A stretch of DNA of 64,000 nt from Burkholderiales bacterium (GCA_014860445.1 JACZJT010000031.1:1-64000), one strand, 5' to 3'; counted from the first letter of the stretch, positions 34,367 to 46,054 are shown. Notes: generated by a model not told the origin, from the letters alone. Made by a program: numbers and translations.

Positions 34367-35431
34367 ATGAAAATAGCGGTACTACCCGGTGACGGCATTG
34401 GCCACGAGATCGTGGCGCAGGCTCTGCAGGTATTGGGCGTTCTGGCCAAGGACGGCCTCAAGCTCGAGATCGAACAGGCGCCGGTAGGTGGCGCGGCTTA
34501 TGATGCGGCTGGCGATCCTCTGCCCGCTGCTACCTTAAAGCTTGCGCGCGACGCAGACGCGATCTTGTTCGGCGCCGTGGGCGGCTGGCAGTACGACGCG
34601 CTGCCTCGTGCGAAGCGTCCCGAGCAGGCGCTGCTCGGCCTGCGAAAAGAACTGAGCTTGTTCGCCAATCTACGACCGGCCAAGGTGTTTCCTGAACTTG
34701 TGGCGGCCTCGACGCTGCGCCCCGAAGTGGTTTCGGGAATGGATATATTGATCGTGCGCGAACTCACGGGCGATGTCTATTTCGGCCAGCCGCGCGGCAT
34801 GCGCACTCTGGAAAACGGTGAACGCGAAGGATTCGATACGATGCGCTACAGCGAATCCGAGATCCGGCGTATCGCGCATGCCGGTTTTCGCGCCGCGATG
34901 AAGCGCTCGAAAAAATTATGCTCGGTGGACAAATGCAATGTTCTCGAGACCTCGCAGTTGTGGCGCGACGTCGTGACCGAGGTGGCAAAGGAATACCCCG
35001 GCGTGGCCTTGTCGCACATGTACGTCGACAACGCAGCGATGCAGTTGCTGCGCGACCCGAAGCAGTTCGACGTCATGGTTACCGGCAACCTGTTCGGCGA
35101 CATCCTTTCCGACGAAGCATCCATGTTGACCGGTTCGATCGGGATGCTGCCCTCGGCTTCGCTCGACGCGAACAACAAGGGCCTGTACGAGCCCATCCAC
35201 GGCTCGGCGCCGGATATTGCCGGCAAGAATCTTGCGAATCCCCTGGCGACCATACTGTCGGTGGCGATGATGCTGCGCTATAGTTTCAGTCAGGACGAGG
35301 CGGCCGATCGGGTCGACACCGCAGTGAACAGAGTGTTGGCGCGCGGGCTGCGAACCGCGGACATCTATCAGCAAGGGACGGAAAAGGTCGGCACCATGGA
35401 AATGGGCGATGCGGTGGTGGCGGCATTGTGA
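34367..35431 (+). CDS. leuB: 3-isopropylmalate dehydrogenase
   Basis: 354 residues. It oxidises and decarboxylates 3-isopropylmalate with NAD. The family motifs are [25 protein letters not shown], the substrate-binding [40 protein letters not shown] and the NAD-binding [18 protein letters not shown]. It ends 28 bp before asd. Confidence 0.96.
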   Translation: MKIAVLPGDGIGHEIVAQALQVLGVLAKDGLKLEIEQAPVGGAAYDAAGDPLPAATLKLARDADAILFGAVGGWQYDALPRAKRPEQALLGLRKELSLFANLRPAKVFPELVAASTLRPEVVSGMDILIVRELTGDVYFGQPRGMRTLENGEREGFDTMRYSESEIRRIAHAGFRAAMKRSKKLCSVDKCNVLETSQLWRDVVTEVAKEYPGVALSHMYVDNAAMQLLRDPKQFDVMVTGNLFGDILSDEASMLTGSIGMLPSASLDANNKGLYEPIHGSAPDIAGKNLANPLATILSVAMMLRYSFSQDEAADRVDTAVNRVLARGLRTADIYQQGTEKVGTMEMGDAVVAAL

Positions 35432-35459
35432 TTTCAGCGTTTATGTCAGGAAGACACTC

Positions 35460-36626
35460 ATGAAAAAAGTAGGATTTGTAGGCTGGCGCGGCATGGTGGG
35501 CTCGGTATTGATGGACCGCATGCAGGCGGAGAATGATTTTTCTTACATCGATCCGGTGTTTTTCACCACCTCCAATATCGGAGGAAAGGGGCCACGCCAG
35601 AGCAATACGCCACTGACGGATGCGAAATCCATTGCCGATCTGAAGGGGATGGACGTGGTCGTCACCTGCCAGGGCGGCGACTACACGAATGAGATCTATC
35701 CGAAGCTGCGTGCAGCCGGCTGGGACGGCTACTGGATCGACGCGGCCTCCGCACTGCGTATGAAAGACGACGCGGTCATCATTCTCGATCCGGTGAACAT
35801 GCAGGTGATCAAGGGCGCGCTGGCGCGCGGCGTGAAGAATTATGTCGGCGGCAACTGCACTGTCAGCCTGATGCTGATGGCATTGCACGGCCTGTTCAAG
35901 GAAGGCCTGGTCGAGTGGATGACCGCGATGACCTATCAGGCGGCATCGGGTGCCGGCGCGCAGAACATGCGTGAATTGCTTGCCCAGATGGGCGCGGCAC
36001 ACGCCGCGGTCGGCGGCTTGCTGGCGGATCCAGCATCGGCCATTCTGGAAATCGACCGGCGCGTGGCCGATACCCTGCGCGGCGATGCGCTGCCCAAGGA
36101 GAATTTTGGCGTTGCACTGGCGGGAAGTCTGATTCCGTGGATAGATAAAGAAATGGAGAACGGTCAGAGCCGTGAGGAGTGGAAAGGCCAGGCGGAAGGC
36201 AACAAGATTCTCGGGAGCGAAAATCGTCCGATCCCCATTGACGGCCTTTGCGTGCGCATCGGCGCCATGCGCTGCCACAGCCAGGCGCTCACGATCAAGC
36301 TGACGCGCGACCTGCCGCTCGCGGAGATCGAGGCTATTCTCGCCTCGGCCAACGATTGGGTAAAAGTGATTCCGAATACCCGCGAAGCGAGCATACGGGA
36401 GCTGAGCCCGGCGAAAGTGACGGGCAGTCTGAGCGTGCCAGTCGGCCGGCTGCGCAAACTCAATATGGGGGGGCAATACCTGTCCGCGTTTACGGTTGGC
36501 GATCAGCTGCTGTGGGGTGCGGCCGAACCATTGCGCCGGATGTTGCGTGTATTGCTCGCGGAGGAAGCGCAGCTTGCGGCGCCGAAATCGCAGGCGGCAA
36601 ATGTGAAGGTGGAAGCAGGGGTCTAG
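35460..36626 (+). CDS. asd: Aspartate-semialdehyde dehydrogenase
   Basis: 388 residues from the ATG at 35460, with AGGAAG upstream. It reduces aspartyl phosphate to the semialdehyde for lysine, threonine and methionine. Seen are the NADP motif [17 protein letters not shown], the active-site Cys in [17 protein letters not shown] and the [14 protein letters not shown] segment. A GCGGATA/TATCCGC inverted repeat starts at its stop codon (36626-36658) with T- and A-rich arms and may end the leu transcript. Confidence 0.95.
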   Translation: MKKVGFVGWRGMVGSVLMDRMQAENDFSYIDPVFFTTSNIGGKGPRQSNTPLTDAKSIADLKGMDVVVTCQGGDYTNEIYPKLRAAGWDGYWIDAASALRMKDDAVIILDPVNMQVIKGALARGVKNYVGGNCTVSLMLMALHGLFKEGLVEWMTAMTYQAASGAGAQNMRELLAQMGAAHAAVGGLLADPASAILEIDRRVADTLRGDALPKENFGVALAGSLIPWIDKEMENGQSREEWKGQAEGNKILGSENRPIPIDGLCVRIGAMRCHSQALTIKLTRDLPLAEIEAILASANDWVKVIPNTREASIRELSPAKVTGSLSVPVGRLRKLNMGGQYLSAFTVGDQLLWGAAEPLRRMLRVLLAEEAQLAAPKSQAANVKVEAGV

Positions 36627-36751
36627 CGGATACGGTTTTTTGGTTGAAAAATATCCGCCTTGAGGCACTTTCATGACAAGAAAGATTAGCTTGCAAGGCT
36701 AAGGCTATGATGTTAATTTAGTTAGTCCACAAACGTCTTCAGGGGTGGAAG

Positions 36752-39409
36752 GTGGGTAAATCCGTCATAAGAACAAGCACGCTGGCCTTGGCGTTATTGT
36801 TGTTGCCGTCGCTCGCGGTTGCAGCTGGGTTGGGCAAGCTGACCGTGTTTTCCGGTCTGGGACAACCTTTGAAGGCAGAGATCGAGCTTCTCACCCTGCA
36901 AAAGGGCGAAGCCGACACGCTCAGCGTACGCCTGCCGCCAGCGGAAGCTTTCCGAAAAGCCAACATCGACTATGGCGGCGCGCTGCTGTCGATCAAATTC
37001 AACATCGAACAGCGTGGCGAAGGTAACTACGTCATCGTGCTCAGTTCGTCGCAGGCGATGAACGAGCCATTTCTCGATTTGCTCGTGGAAGTCGACTGGT
37101 CAACCGGGCGACTGGTTCGTGAGTACACTTTCCTGCTGGATCCTCCCGAATACAAGGGACCGCAAGCGGCGCCCGTCGTAGCCGCGCCGGCAACGGGTTC
37201 GCCCGCAGTCAAGTCGGTGGAGATGCCGAAGCAGCCTGCGCCAGCGGCCCCTGCGTCTGTTGTGCAACGGCCCTTGGCCGCGCCTGCGTCCGCACCCAAA
37301 GAGAATAAGCGCTACGAGGTGAAGCCGGGTGACACGCTTACAAAGATAGCCAATGCCAACCGGTCGGAGAGCGTCAGCCTGCAGCAAATGCTGATAGCCC
37401 TGTATCGCAGCAATACCGATGCGTTCGATGGCGCCAATATCAACCGCATGCGTTCCGGGAAGATCCTCAATATTCCGGATATGGAGACGGCCGCGTCGAT
37501 CGATCAGAGTGAGGCGATGCGCACGGTTCTGGCGCAAGGTACCGAATTCAATGAATACCGGCGCAAGCTGGCTGCAGCAGTGACGGCAGCGCCCGAGAGG
37601 GAGGATCGGCGCGGCCAAAGTGCGAGCGGCAAGATCACGGCGAAAATCGAGGACAAGCCGGCGCCTGCGAAGGGCGGCAAGGACCAATTGAAGCTCTCCA
37701 AGGCGGAGGAGGCGGGAAAACCCGGCGCCAAGCGCAGCGCGAGCGGTTTGCAGGAAGACTTGTTCGCAAAAGAGAAAGCGCTCCAGGAAGCGAACGAACG
37801 CATCGCGATGCTCGAAAAGAACGTGCGGGATATGCAAAAACTGCTCGAGCTCAAGAGTCAGTCCGGGGCACAATTGCAGCAGCAGGCTGCCAAAGCGGCG
37901 CAGGCAACACCTGTCGAACCGACGAAGCCGGCGCCACCCAAACCAGCGGTCGAGGCCAAGGCGCCGACACCACCCAATGCGGCTGAACCCGCGAAAGCCG
38001 AAGCGAAGGTCGCGGTACCGCCTGCTCCGCCCAAGCCTGCCCCGACCGTCGCTGCACCCAAAGCACCGGCCAAAGTCGTCCCGCCTCCCCCGCCTCCGCC
38101 GGAACTGAGCTTGATCGACGAAATTCTCGGCAACGAACTGGCGCTTTATGGTGGTGGCGGCTTCCTCCTGCTTCTTTTCGGCGGTTACGGATATTACGCA
38201 TGGCGGCGCAAGAAGTCCTTGCAGCAAATGGAAAGCAGCGTCATGGGTGCGCCCAGCATGGCCACGGATTCCGTATTCGGTGCGGCGGGTGGCGCCAAAG
38301 TCGATACCGGCCAGAGCGAGGCCCAGAGCGATTTAGGCCAGGGCGAAGCGGTTGCGCTAACGGATACAGACGATGTGGACCCCGTAGCGGAAGCCGATGT
38401 CTACATGGCTTATGGCAGGGATGTGCAGGCCGAGGAAATCCTAAAGGAGGCTCTGGCCAAGGATCCGTCGCGCCAGCCGATCCGCGCCAAATTGCTTGAA
38501 ATCTATGCCAATCGCAAGGATGCGACTGCATTCGGCGCCGTAGCGACCGAACTTCATGCTGCTACCAATGGGGAGGGGCCTGAGTGGCAAAAGGCCCTCG
38601 TTCTGGGCGCGCAGCTGGATCCGGGTAATCCACTCTATAGCGGCGGACAGGCGCCAGATGCAGTGGGGCGTGCGGATACGGACACCCAGGTGGTTGCCGG
38701 CGCGGAAGCCGCGCCGGATATCGACCTCGATATCGGTGGAGAGGCCGAAGCGTCGCCAGGTCTGGATTTTGATCTCGGTTTGAGCGGGTCCGAGCCTGCC
38801 GCAGAGCAGCCTCAAGTTCCGCCGGGGGGCGCTGCCGCTCAGGCAAGCGATGCCACTGGCGACCTTGGCTTCGATCTTGACCTCGGCGGTGGCGATGAGA
38901 AGGCGGCGGCTGCCCCGGCCGAACCTCAGTCGGAGCCCGCTGGTATTGCAGCGCCCAGTCTTGAGTCCCAGGCAGCGGAGGCGCAAGCCGACGCCGGCTC
39001 GTCCATAGATTTCGATTTTGAACTACCGAATTCTGCTGCCGCGCCTGCTGAAACTGCATCGAATGCCGCACCCGCGGTTCCCGCTGCAGCGGCAGGGGAA
39101 GGCGGTGGTATAGACTTCGATTTCAACCTCGATCTGCCCTCCGACGGAGCGGCGGCGCCACAAGAGGAAGCACCCTCGGCTCCGCTGGATCTGTCAGCAA
39201 TCAGCTTGGATCTCGGCGCGCCGGGCGAAGAAACTGCCGCAGCGCCAGATGCGCACTGGCAGGAAGTGGCGACCAAACTCGATCTGGCGAAAGCTTACCA
39301 GGAGATGGGCGACAAGGACGGCGCGCGAGAATTGCTGAGCGAGGTTCTAAAGGAGGGTGACGCCGCTCAGCAGGAACAAGCTCAGGCCATGCTCACGGCC
39401 CTGGGCTGA
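36752..39409 (+). CDS. fimV: FimV/HubP-type pole-organising protein
   Basis: 885 residues from GTG, with AGGGGTGGAAG upstream. Signal peptide, then the conserved FimV N-terminal domain (GLGKLTVFSGLGQPLKAEIEL). A LysM domain (about 188-248; YEVKPGDTLTKIANAN...LQQMLIALYRSN) follows, then a coiled coil around 335-370 and a Pro/Ala-rich stretch. One membrane segment is near 468-487 (FLLLLFGGYGYYAW) with a basic stop. The cytoplasmic part has TPR-like helices, acidic Asp-rich repeats (LDFDLGL type) and the C-terminal FimV domain (LAKAYQEMGDKDGARELL). FimV binds peptidoglycan and organises type IV pili and twitching at the pole. Confidence 0.93.
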   Translation: MGKSVIRTSTLALALLLLPSLAVAAGLGKLTVFSGLGQPLKAEIELLTLQKGEADTLSVRLPPAEAFRKANIDYGGALLSIKFNIEQRGEGNYVIVLSSSQAMNEPFLDLLVEVDWSTGRLVREYTFLLDPPEYKGPQAAPVVAAPATGSPAVKSVEMPKQPAPAAPASVVQRPLAAPASAPKENKRYEVKPGDTLTKIANANRSESVSLQQMLIALYRSNTDAFDGANINRMRSGKILNIPDMETAASIDQSEAMRTVLAQGTEFNEYRRKLAAAVTAAPEREDRRGQSASGKITAKIEDKPAPAKGGKDQLKLSKAEEAGKPGAKRSASGLQEDLFAKEKALQEANERIAMLEKNVRDMQKLLELKSQSGAQLQQQAAKAAQATPVEPTKPAPPKPAVEAKAPTPPNAAEPAKAEAKVAVPPAPPKPAPTVAAPKAPAKVVPPPPPPPELSLIDEILGNELALYGGGGFLLLLFGGYGYYAWRRKKSLQQMESSVMGAPSMATDSVFGAAGGAKVDTGQSEAQSDLGQGEAVALTDTDDVDPVAEADVYMAYGRDVQAEEILKEALAKDPSRQPIRAKLLEIYANRKDATAFGAVATELHAATNGEGPEWQKALVLGAQLDPGNPLYSGGQAPDAVGRADTDTQVVAGAEAAPDIDLDIGGEAEASPGLDFDLGLSGSEPAAEQPQVPPGGAAAQASDATGDLGFDLDLGGGDEKAAAAPAEPQSEPAGIAAPSLESQAAEAQADAGSSIDFDFELPNSAAAPAETASNAAPAVPAAAAGEGGGIDFDFNLDLPSDGAAAPQEEAPSAPLDLSAISLDLGAPGEETAAAPDAHWQEVATKLDLAKAYQEMGDKDGARELLSEVLKEGDAAQQEQAQAMLTALG

Positions 39410-39428
39410 TCCTTCCTGCAATTGAGCG

Positions 39429-39461
39429 ACCCCGGGGCTTGCCCCGGGGTTTTGTTTTTTT
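39429..39461 (+). terminator. Intrinsic terminator after fimV
   Basis: Perfect 10-bp stem ACCCCGGGGC/GCCCCGGGGT with a TT loop, followed by TTTGTTTTTTT. Confidence 0.92.
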
Positions 39462-39556
39462 GGCGGTCCGCTTGCGCGTCGGTTGGACGCGGCCCGTGGA
39501 GGCGACAGGCATCGAATTGCGACCTAAGCACAACGCTGTGGATTGAAGCGGGAACG

Positions 39557-40354
39557 ATGAAGATCGCTATAGGCATTGAGTACGATGGCAGCCGTTTCCA
39601 TGGCTGGCAGTCACAGCCGTCCGGAGAAACCATACAGGATCACCTGGAGCGGGCGATTGCATCCGTCGCCGGGGAACCGATACGCCTTGCAGCAGCGGGC
39701 CGTACGGATACGGGCGTACATGCCCTGGCGCAGGTAGCACACTTCGAGACCTCTGCCGTACGTCCCGATTCTGCCTGGGTGCGCGGCGTCAATGCGCTTC
39801 TGGCGCACTCCATTGCGGTGCAATGGGCAGTTCCCGTGTCCAAGGATTTTCATGCCCGCTACTCGGCCGTATCGCGCAGTTATCGTTATGTGCTCTACAA
39901 CCATCCGGTGCGCCCTGCATTGCACCATGGCCGCGTCGGCTGGTTTCATCTGCCGCTGGATGTGGATGCAATGCGCATTGCTTTGGCGCATCTTTCAGGC
40001 GAGCACGATTTCAGCGCTTTTCGTTCGAGTGAATGCCAGGCGAAAAGTCCGGTGAGGACGCTGCATCGCGTGGCCATTGAGCGACGCGGACGTTACATCG
40101 GCTTCGAGTTTACCGCGAACGGTTTTCTGCACCATATGGTGCGCAATATCGTCGGTTGTCTGGTCTATGTGGGAAAGGGAAAGTATCCTGCCGAGCGGCT
40201 GGCCGAGGTGCTGGCGGGACGCGACCGCACTCAGGCGGCGCCGACATTTCCCCCGGACGGGCTGTACCTTGACGCCGTAGAATATGCACCCGGGTGGAAG
40301 CTGCCCGCCTTTGAGTCGAGCCGAACGGTTTTCCCGGAGCAAACGCTGGCGTGA
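39557..40354 (+). CDS. truA: tRNA pseudouridine synthase A
   Basis: 265 residues from the ATG at 39557. It makes pseudouridine at positions 38-40 of tRNA. The catalytic Asp is in [26 protein letters not shown] opens the fold, and [16 protein letters not shown] is the conserved C-terminal motif. It overlaps trpF by four bases (GTGA), so the two are translationally coupled. That truA-trpF coupling is common in related bacteria. Confidence 0.95.
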   Translation: MKIAIGIEYDGSRFHGWQSQPSGETIQDHLERAIASVAGEPIRLAAAGRTDTGVHALAQVAHFETSAVRPDSAWVRGVNALLAHSIAVQWAVPVSKDFHARYSAVSRSYRYVLYNHPVRPALHHGRVGWFHLPLDVDAMRIALAHLSGEHDFSAFRSSECQAKSPVRTLHRVAIERRGRYIGFEFTANGFLHHMVRNIVGCLVYVGKGKYPAERLAEVLAGRDRTQAAPTFPPDGLYLDAVEYAPGWKLPAFESSRTVFPEQTLA

Positions 40355-40974
40355 GGACGCGTATCAAGATTTGCGGCATCACACGCGTCGAGGACGCACG
40401 TGCCGCGGCGGAATTGGGTGCTGATGCCGTCGGCATGGTGTTCTACGCGCCCAGTCCGCGCAACGTTGGTCTGGACCAGGCTCGTGAAATTGTCGCGTCG
40501 ATTCCACCTTTCGTAAGCGTGGTCGGCCTGTTCGTCAATCCGACACCGGAATGGGTCGAATCGGTGCAGCAAGCCTGTGCTCTCGAACTGCTGCAATTTC
40601 ACGGTGACGAAGCCCCCGACTTTTGCGGCAGGTTCGGATTGCCTTACATCAAGGCGGCGCGGGTTAGGGCGGGTGCCGATTTGGTACAATGCCTGTCGCC
40701 TTATCAAGCGGCGCGAGGCTGGCTGTTGGACGCCTACGATGATCAACGCTACGGCGGCACCGGCGCGACGTTCGACTGGAAGCTGATCCCTCGCGAACTG
40801 GCAAGACCCCTCATACTCTCGGGTGGGCTTACGCCGGAAAATGTGGGTGCAGCCGTACGCCAGGTCAGTCCATGGGCCGTGGATGTGTCCAGCGGCGTGG
40901 AAGCGGCCAAAGGGATTAAAGACGCCGCAAAAATTGCGGCCTTCATAGCGGGAGTGAAGAATGAAATTGCATGA
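40351..40974 (+). CDS. trpF: Phosphoribosylanthranilate isomerase
   Basis: 207 residues, GTG start inside the truA stop. It catalyses the Amadori step of tryptophan synthesis in a TIM barrel. Catalytic Cys is in KICGIT and Asp in [20 protein letters not shown] is the phosphate-binding loop. It overlaps the start of trpB by 14 bases. Confidence 0.95.
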   Translation: MRTRIKICGITRVEDARAAAELGADAVGMVFYAPSPRNVGLDQAREIVASIPPFVSVVGLFVNPTPEWVESVQQACALELLQFHGDEAPDFCGRFGLPYIKAARVRAGADLVQCLSPYQAARGWLLDAYDDQRYGGTGATFDWKLIPRELARPLILSGGLTPENVGAAVRQVSPWAVDVSSGVEAAKGIKDAAKIAAFIAGVKNEIA

Positions 40975-42160
40975 CCTTCCAGACAGCCATGGACATTTCG
41001 GCCCGTACGGCGGAGTTTTCGTCGCCGAAACCCTGATCCAGGCACTGGACGAACTCAAGATTGCCTACGAAAAATATCGCAGCGATCCAGAATTCATCGC
41101 GGAATTCCGCTACGATCTGAAGCACTACGTCGGCCGTCCGAGCCCAATCTATCACTGCAAGCGCTGGTCGGAAGCGATCGGCGGTGCGCAGATCTATCTC
41201 AAGCGCGAGGACCTGAACCATACCGGCGCACACAAGATCAACAATACGCTCGGGCAAGCCATGCTCGCGCGGCGCATGGGCAAGCAGCGCATCATTGCAG
41301 AGACCGGCGCAGGCATGCACGGCGTGGCTTCGGCCACGGTCGCTGCCCGCTATGGCCTGGAATGCGTGGTGTACATGGGGTCGGAGGATATCCGGCGCCA
41401 GGCGGCGAACGTGCACCGCATGAAGATTCTCGGCGCCACGGTGGTGCCCGTGGAGTCCGGTTCGAAGACGCTGAAAGACGCGCTGAACGAAGCAATGCGC
41501 GACTGGGTAACGAATATCCACAATACCTATTACATCATCGGTACGGTTGCTGGACCGCACCCGTATCCCATGATGGTGCGCGATTTCCAGTCGGTGATTG
41601 GGGAGGAGTGCCTGCAGCAAATGCCGGAACTTGCCGGGCGCCAGCCGGATGCGGTCATCGCCTGTGTCGGCGGCGGCTCCAACGCGATGGGCATTTTTTA
41701 CCCGTATATTCAGGTGGATGGAGTGCGTTTGATCGGCGTGGAGGCAGCCGGCCACGGCCTCGCGAGCGGCAAGCACGCCGCGTCTTTGACCGCCGGCCGG
41801 CCGGGCGTGCTGCATGGGAACCGAACCTATCTATTGCAGGATGCAAACGGACAGATTGTGGAGACGCATTCGATTTCCGCCGGTCTCGATTACCCGGGCG
41901 TGGGCCCGGAGCACGCCTGGCTGAAGGACAGCGGCCGAGCGGAGTACGCCACAATCACGGACGACGAGGCGCTCAAGGCCTTTCATGATCTTTGTCACTT
42001 CGAGGGCATCATTCCGGCACTGGAATCCAGCCACGCGCTGGCACATGCGGCGAAATTGGCGACCGGCATGTCGAAAGATAGAATTCTTCTCGTGAACTTG
42101 TCCGGCCGTGGCGACAAGGACATGCATACGGTGGCCGAGAAGTCCGGTATCCAGTTCTGA
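40961..42160 (+). CDS. trpB: Tryptophan synthase beta subunit
   Basis: 399 residues. PLP enzyme joining indole and serine. Opening [19 protein letters not shown], the PLP Lys in HTGAHKINN, the phosphate loop GGGSNAMG and the [22 protein letters not shown] segment are all present. It is separated from its partner trpA by a DNA methyltransferase gene. Confidence 0.96.
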   Translation: MKLHDLPDSHGHFGPYGGVFVAETLIQALDELKIAYEKYRSDPEFIAEFRYDLKHYVGRPSPIYHCKRWSEAIGGAQIYLKREDLNHTGAHKINNTLGQAMLARRMGKQRIIAETGAGMHGVASATVAARYGLECVVYMGSEDIRRQAANVHRMKILGATVVPVESGSKTLKDALNEAMRDWVTNIHNTYYIIGTVAGPHPYPMMVRDFQSVIGEECLQQMPELAGRQPDAVIACVGGGSNAMGIFYPYIQVDGVRLIGVEAAGHGLASGKHAASLTAGRPGVLHGNRTYLLQDANGQIVETHSISAGLDYPGVGPEHAWLKDSGRAEYATITDDEALKAFHDLCHFEGIIPALESSHALAHAAKLATGMSKDRILLVNLSGRGDKDMHTVAEKSGIQF

Positions 42161-42171
42161 GCAATATTTTA

Positions 42172-42966
42172 ATGAGCACCTTGCTCTACAACGAGGATGC
42201 GCTGACCGGGGTCGGGCGTTTCGCCGACGCATCCGTCGATCTGGTCATTGCGGATCCGCCCTACGGACTGGGCAAGGATTACGGCAACGATTCGGATCGT
42301 TTAGACGCGCGCGAGTATCTGATATGGAGCCGGCGCTGGATCGATGCGGTGCTGCCGAAACTCAAGGCGAACGGCAGTCTGTACGTGTTTCTAACCTGGC
42401 AGCACAGCCCCGAGATCTTTAGCTATCTCAAGATGCGGCTGACCATGGTGAACGAAATCATCTGGGATCGCCGTGTGCCGAGTATGGGCGGCAGCACGCG
42501 CAAGTTTTCCTCGGTGCACGACAATATCGGGTTTTTCGTCAACTCGCGTGACTATCATTTCGATGTCGACGCAGTACGCATCCCGTACGACGCCGTGACC
42601 AAGAAGGCGCGTACGCGCTCGATCTTCGTCGGCAAGAAATGGCTGGAGGCGGGTTACAACCCGAAGGATGTGTGGAGCGTATCGCGTCTGCATCGCCAGC
42701 ATGCGGAGCGCGAGGATCATCCAACACAAAAGCCTCTCGAGATCGTTGAACGCATGGTGCTTGCGAGTTGCCCTCGTGACGGCACCGTGCTCGACCCTTT
42801 CATGGGCAGCGGCACGACGGCCGTCGCGGCGGCCAGGCATGGCCGAAACTTTGTCGGATTCGAACTTAACCCGGACTATTTCGCAATTGTCGAAAAGCGC
42901 GTCGCCGAGGCTGCCGGCAGCCGAAGTGGCGTGAAGCGCGAAGCCAGTCTGTCTTCGGTACTGTGA
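42172..42966 (+). CDS. Orphan DNA (adenine-N6 type) methyltransferase
   Basis: 264 residues. Motif IV DPPYGLG comes before motif [10 protein letters not shown] (beta-class order), with [10 protein letters not shown] after it. [14 protein letters not shown] and [14 protein letters not shown] are typical of N6-adenine or N4-cytosine enzymes. There is no restriction gene nearby, so it is solitary. A methyltransferase between trpB and trpA is a conserved feature of many betaproteobacteria; from memory of Ralstonia and Burkholderia methylome work, the homologue there modifies GTWWAC. That specificity is inferred here. It starts 11 bp after trpB and ends 7 bp before trpA, so it is in the operon. 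Confidence 0.88.
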   Translation: MSTLLYNEDALTGVGRFADASVDLVIADPPYGLGKDYGNDSDRLDAREYLIWSRRWIDAVLPKLKANGSLYVFLTWQHSPEIFSYLKMRLTMVNEIIWDRRVPSMGGSTRKFSSVHDNIGFFVNSRDYHFDVDAVRIPYDAVTKKARTRSIFVGKKWLEAGYNPKDVWSVSRLHRQHAEREDHPTQKPLEIVERMVLASCPRDGTVLDPFMGSGTTAVAAARHGRNFVGFELNPDYFAIVEKRVAEAAGSRSGVKREASLSSVL

Positions 42967-42973
42967 AACTCTG

Positions 42974-43774
42974 ATGTCACGCATCCAGGCTCGCTTCGAG
43001 CAACTCGCAAAAAATCGTCGCAAGGCGCTGATACCCTTCGTTACCGCCGGCGATCCCGAGCCCGGCATGACCGTGCCCTTGATGCATGCACTTGTCGAGG
43101 CAGGTGCGGACGTGATCGAACTCGGCGTACCGTTCTCCGATCCAATGGCCGATGGTCCGGTAGTCCAGCGTGCCAGCGACCGGGCTCTGCTGCACGGGGT
43201 GGGCCTGGAGCGGGTGCTGGCGTTTGTGCGCGAGTTTCGAGACAAGAATCAGGACACGCCGGTGGTGCTGATGGGCTATGCCAATCCCATCGAAGCGATG
43301 GGGGTGGAGCGCTACGTCGAGAACGCGCGACAAGCCGGCGTGGACGGCACTCTGGTGGTCGACTATCCACCGGAAGAATGCGGGTATTTTGCCGATCTTG
43401 TGCGCAAGCACGGCATGGACCTGATTTTTTTGCTCGCGCCAACCTCCAGCGATGCGCGCATTGCCCAAGTGGCCAAGCTGGCGAGCGGTTACCTGTATTA
43501 CGTTTCGCTAAAAGGTGTCACCGGAGCCGGGAACCTCGACCTGAGCGAAGTTGGGGAGAGAATTCCACGGATTCGCCGTGAGACCAAGCTGCCTGTAGGG
43601 GTGGGTTTCGGCATACGCGACGCCGCCACCGCCAAGGCGGTTGCGGCGTTTGCCGATGCGGTCGTCATAGGCAGCGCCATCATTCAGGAGATGGAGGCGG
43701 CCCCTGCAGGGGAACAGGTGCAGTCCGCGGCCCGTTTCTTGAAGGGCATACGCGCGGCAATGGATGCAGCATGA
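42974..43774 (+). CDS. trpA: Tryptophan synthase alpha subunit
   Basis: 266 residues. It cleaves indole-3-glycerol phosphate. Catalytic Glu in [20 protein letters not shown] and the Asp ten residues later are seen, as are [19 protein letters not shown] and the phosphate loop [11 protein letters not shown]. Its stop overlaps the accD start by four bases. Confidence 0.96.
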   Translation: MSRIQARFEQLAKNRRKALIPFVTAGDPEPGMTVPLMHALVEAGADVIELGVPFSDPMADGPVVQRASDRALLHGVGLERVLAFVREFRDKNQDTPVVLMGYANPIEAMGVERYVENARQAGVDGTLVVDYPPEECGYFADLVRKHGMDLIFLLAPTSSDARIAQVAKLASGYLYYVSLKGVTGAGNLDLSEVGERIPRIRRETKLPVGVGFGIRDAATAKAVAAFADAVVIGSAIIQEMEAAPAGEQVQSAARFLKGIRAAMDAA

Positions 43775-44640
43775 GTTGGCTGCAAAAACTGCTGCCGCCG
43801 AAGATCAAACGCGCGATCGGCCCGAACAAGCGCGCCGTACCGGAGGGGCTGTGGATCAAGTGCGAATCCTGCGACGCGGTGTTGTACGCCACCGATCTCG
43901 AAAAAAACCTCAACGTCTGTCCCAAGTGCAGCCACCACAACCGCCTTTCGGCGCGGTCCCGCATAGACATGCTGCTCGATCCGGAGGGACGCTATGAAAT
44001 CGGCGCCGAGGTTTTGCCGGTGGACGGTCTCAAGTTCAAGGACAGCAAACGCTACGTAGACCGTCTCGAGGATGCGCAGGAGCAGACCGGAGAGACCGAT
44101 GCATTGGTCGTGATGCAGGGTGCGATCAAGAATATACCGCTGGTTGCAGCGGTATTCGAGTTCGAGTTCATGGGTGGCTCAATGGGTTCGGTGGTGGGCG
44201 AGCGCTTTGTCCGAGGGGTACAGGTCTGCCTGGAACAGAACCTGCCATTCGTTTGCTTCACGGCATCGGGTGGAGCGCGCATGCAGGAGGGCTTGCTCTC
44301 GCTGATGCAGATGGCCAAGACCACCGCGGTGCTGACCCAGCTGGCTGCGCAAAAGTTGCCCTTCATTTCGGTGCTGACGGATCCGACCATGGGGGGTGTG
44401 TCGGCAAGTTTTGCCATGCTGGGCGATGTCATTGTCGCCGAGCCCAGGGCACTCATCGGCTTTGCCGGCCCGCGTGTCATCGAGCAGACCGTGCGCGAAA
44501 AATTGCCGGAAGGATTTCAGCGCGCGGAGTTCCTGCTCGAGAAGGGTGCGATCGACATGATCGTCGACCGTCGTCAGATGCGCGACCAGCTGGCGAGGTT
44601 GATAACGCTGCTGCTGCGCATCCCGCAGGAGAACAGCTGA
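43771..44640 (+). CDS. accD: Acetyl-CoA carboxylase carboxyltransferase beta subunit
   Basis: 289 residues. An N-terminal zinc ribbon has Cys31, 34, 50 and 53 (CESC...CPKC). The carboxyltransferase core contains [35 protein letters not shown] and [18 protein letters not shown]. With AccA it transfers CO2 to acetyl-CoA to start fatty acid synthesis. It is translationally coupled to trpA; 121 non-coding bases separate it from folC. Confidence 0.96.
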   Translation: MSWLQKLLPPKIKRAIGPNKRAVPEGLWIKCESCDAVLYATDLEKNLNVCPKCSHHNRLSARSRIDMLLDPEGRYEIGAEVLPVDGLKFKDSKRYVDRLEDAQEQTGETDALVVMQGAIKNIPLVAAVFEFEFMGGSMGSVVGERFVRGVQVCLEQNLPFVCFTASGGARMQEGLLSLMQMAKTTAVLTQLAAQKLPFISVLTDPTMGGVSASFAMLGDVIVAEPRALIGFAGPRVIEQTVREKLPEGFQRAEFLLEKGAIDMIVDRRQMRDQLARLITLLLRIPQENS

Positions 44641-44761
44641 CGGCCCGACCGGATGTCCAAAGTAGCGGAGGAAAGAGGTCCGACCTTTCGAATTTCCTGA
44701 ATCGGCGATGGCTGCGAGCAAAGTGATCTGTCGATGGCGCGCCGTACCCTTGTGAACCCTG

Positions 44762-46054
44762 ATGAACCTGGTTACTCAACAGCCTCGAACTAGCCTGGCC
44801 GGCTGGCTCGCCTATATCGATCAGCAGCATCCTCAGTCGATTGCGCTCGGGCTGGATCGGGTAGAGCAAGTGCGCGCTGCGATGAACCTCGTGCCCACCG
44901 TGCCCGTGATTACGGTCGCAGGCACCAATGGCAAGGGATCGACCTGCGCCATGCTCGAATCCATGCTCCAGGCTGACGGGTACCGCGTCGGCCTGTACAG
45001 TTCGCCGCATCTACTGCGCTACAACGAGCGGGTACGCATAGGCGGGCGGGAAGCCGACGATGCGGCGCTCATCGCGGCGTTCGCGCGTGTGGAACTGGCC
45101 AGGACCGCGGCCGGTGACAATGTTCCGCTGACCTATTTCGAGTTTGGCACGCTTGCGGCAGTCGATATGTTCCTGCGCAGCGAGGTTCAGGTGATGGTGC
45201 TCGAAGTCGGATTGGGGGGCCGCCTGGACGCGGTGAACGTGTTTGACGCGGACTGCGCCGTGGTAACCAGTATCGGGATGGATCACATGGATTACCTTGG
45301 CGCAACGCTAGAGGCGATCGGCCGAGAAAAAGCGGGCATATTTCGTGCGGGAAAACCGGCAGTGCTCTCCGATCCGGGGGCGCCCGCATCGGTGATGGCG
45401 CACGCGCGCTCCGTCGGCGCGTCCTTGCTGCGAATCGGCAAGGATTTCGGCTACGAAAGGGAGCCTGAGCACTGGACGTTCCGGGGGACTAGCGGAATTA
45501 AGGCCGGGCTGCCATTCCCGGCGGTCCGTGGCGAAATCCAACTGCAAAACGCGTGCGCGGCTCTGGCAGCGTTGGAGTGTTTGCGCGAACGCCTGCCCGT
45601 GACCCTGCATGGTCTTCGACAGGGCTTGGCCGAAGTCGAATTGGCCGGACGCTTTCAGTGTCTGCCGGGGCGCCCCCTGCGGGTTCTCGATGTCGGACAT
45701 AACCCGCAGGCGGCCGAGGTGCTCGCGAAGAATCTGTCGGACATGGGGTCTTATCCCCGCACAATCGCGGTTTTCGGGATGCTGCGCGACAAGGACATTG
45801 CCACTGTGGTGAAGTTGCTCGCCGGTCACATAGATCAGTGGCTAGTCTGCACCCTTCCGCCACCGCGCGGCGCACGGTCGTCCGAACTGGCTAAAGCCTT
45901 GCGGATGGCGGGTGTGGATGCGGTGCGCGAGTTCGAAAATCCGGCAGCAGCCTACGCGGCCGCATGCAGCAGCGCCGCCGAAAATGATAGAATCCTCGTG
46001 TTCGGATCTTTTCACACTGTGGCTGACGTGATCGCGATCCTGGAACGGACTTGA
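44762..46054 (+). CDS. folC: Dihydrofolate synthase / folylpolyglutamate synthase
   Basis: 430 residues of the Mur-ligase family. The P-loop VAGTNGKGSTCAMLESML is at about 57-74, YSSPHLLRYNERVRI follows, and LEVGLGGRLDAVNVFDAD is the metal region. GMDHMDYLGATLEAIGREKAGIF and DVGHNPQAA complete the set. It adds glutamate to dihydropteroate and folates. It precedes the SPOR gene by 108 bp, the usual order. Confidence 0.94.
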   Translation: MNLVTQQPRTSLAGWLAYIDQQHPQSIALGLDRVEQVRAAMNLVPTVPVITVAGTNGKGSTCAMLESMLQADGYRVGLYSSPHLLRYNERVRIGGREADDAALIAAFARVELARTAAGDNVPLTYFEFGTLAAVDMFLRSEVQVMVLEVGLGGRLDAVNVFDADCAVVTSIGMDHMDYLGATLEAIGREKAGIFRAGKPAVLSDPGAPASVMAHARSVGASLLRIGKDFGYEREPEHWTFRGTSGIKAGLPFPAVRGEIQLQNACAALAALECLRERLPVTLHGLRQGLAEVELAGRFQCLPGRPLRVLDVGHNPQAAEVLAKNLSDMGSYPRTIAVFGMLRDKDIATVVKLLAGHIDQWLVCTLPPPRGARSSELAKALRMAGVDAVREFENPAAAYAAACSSAAENDRILVFGSFHTVADVIAILERT

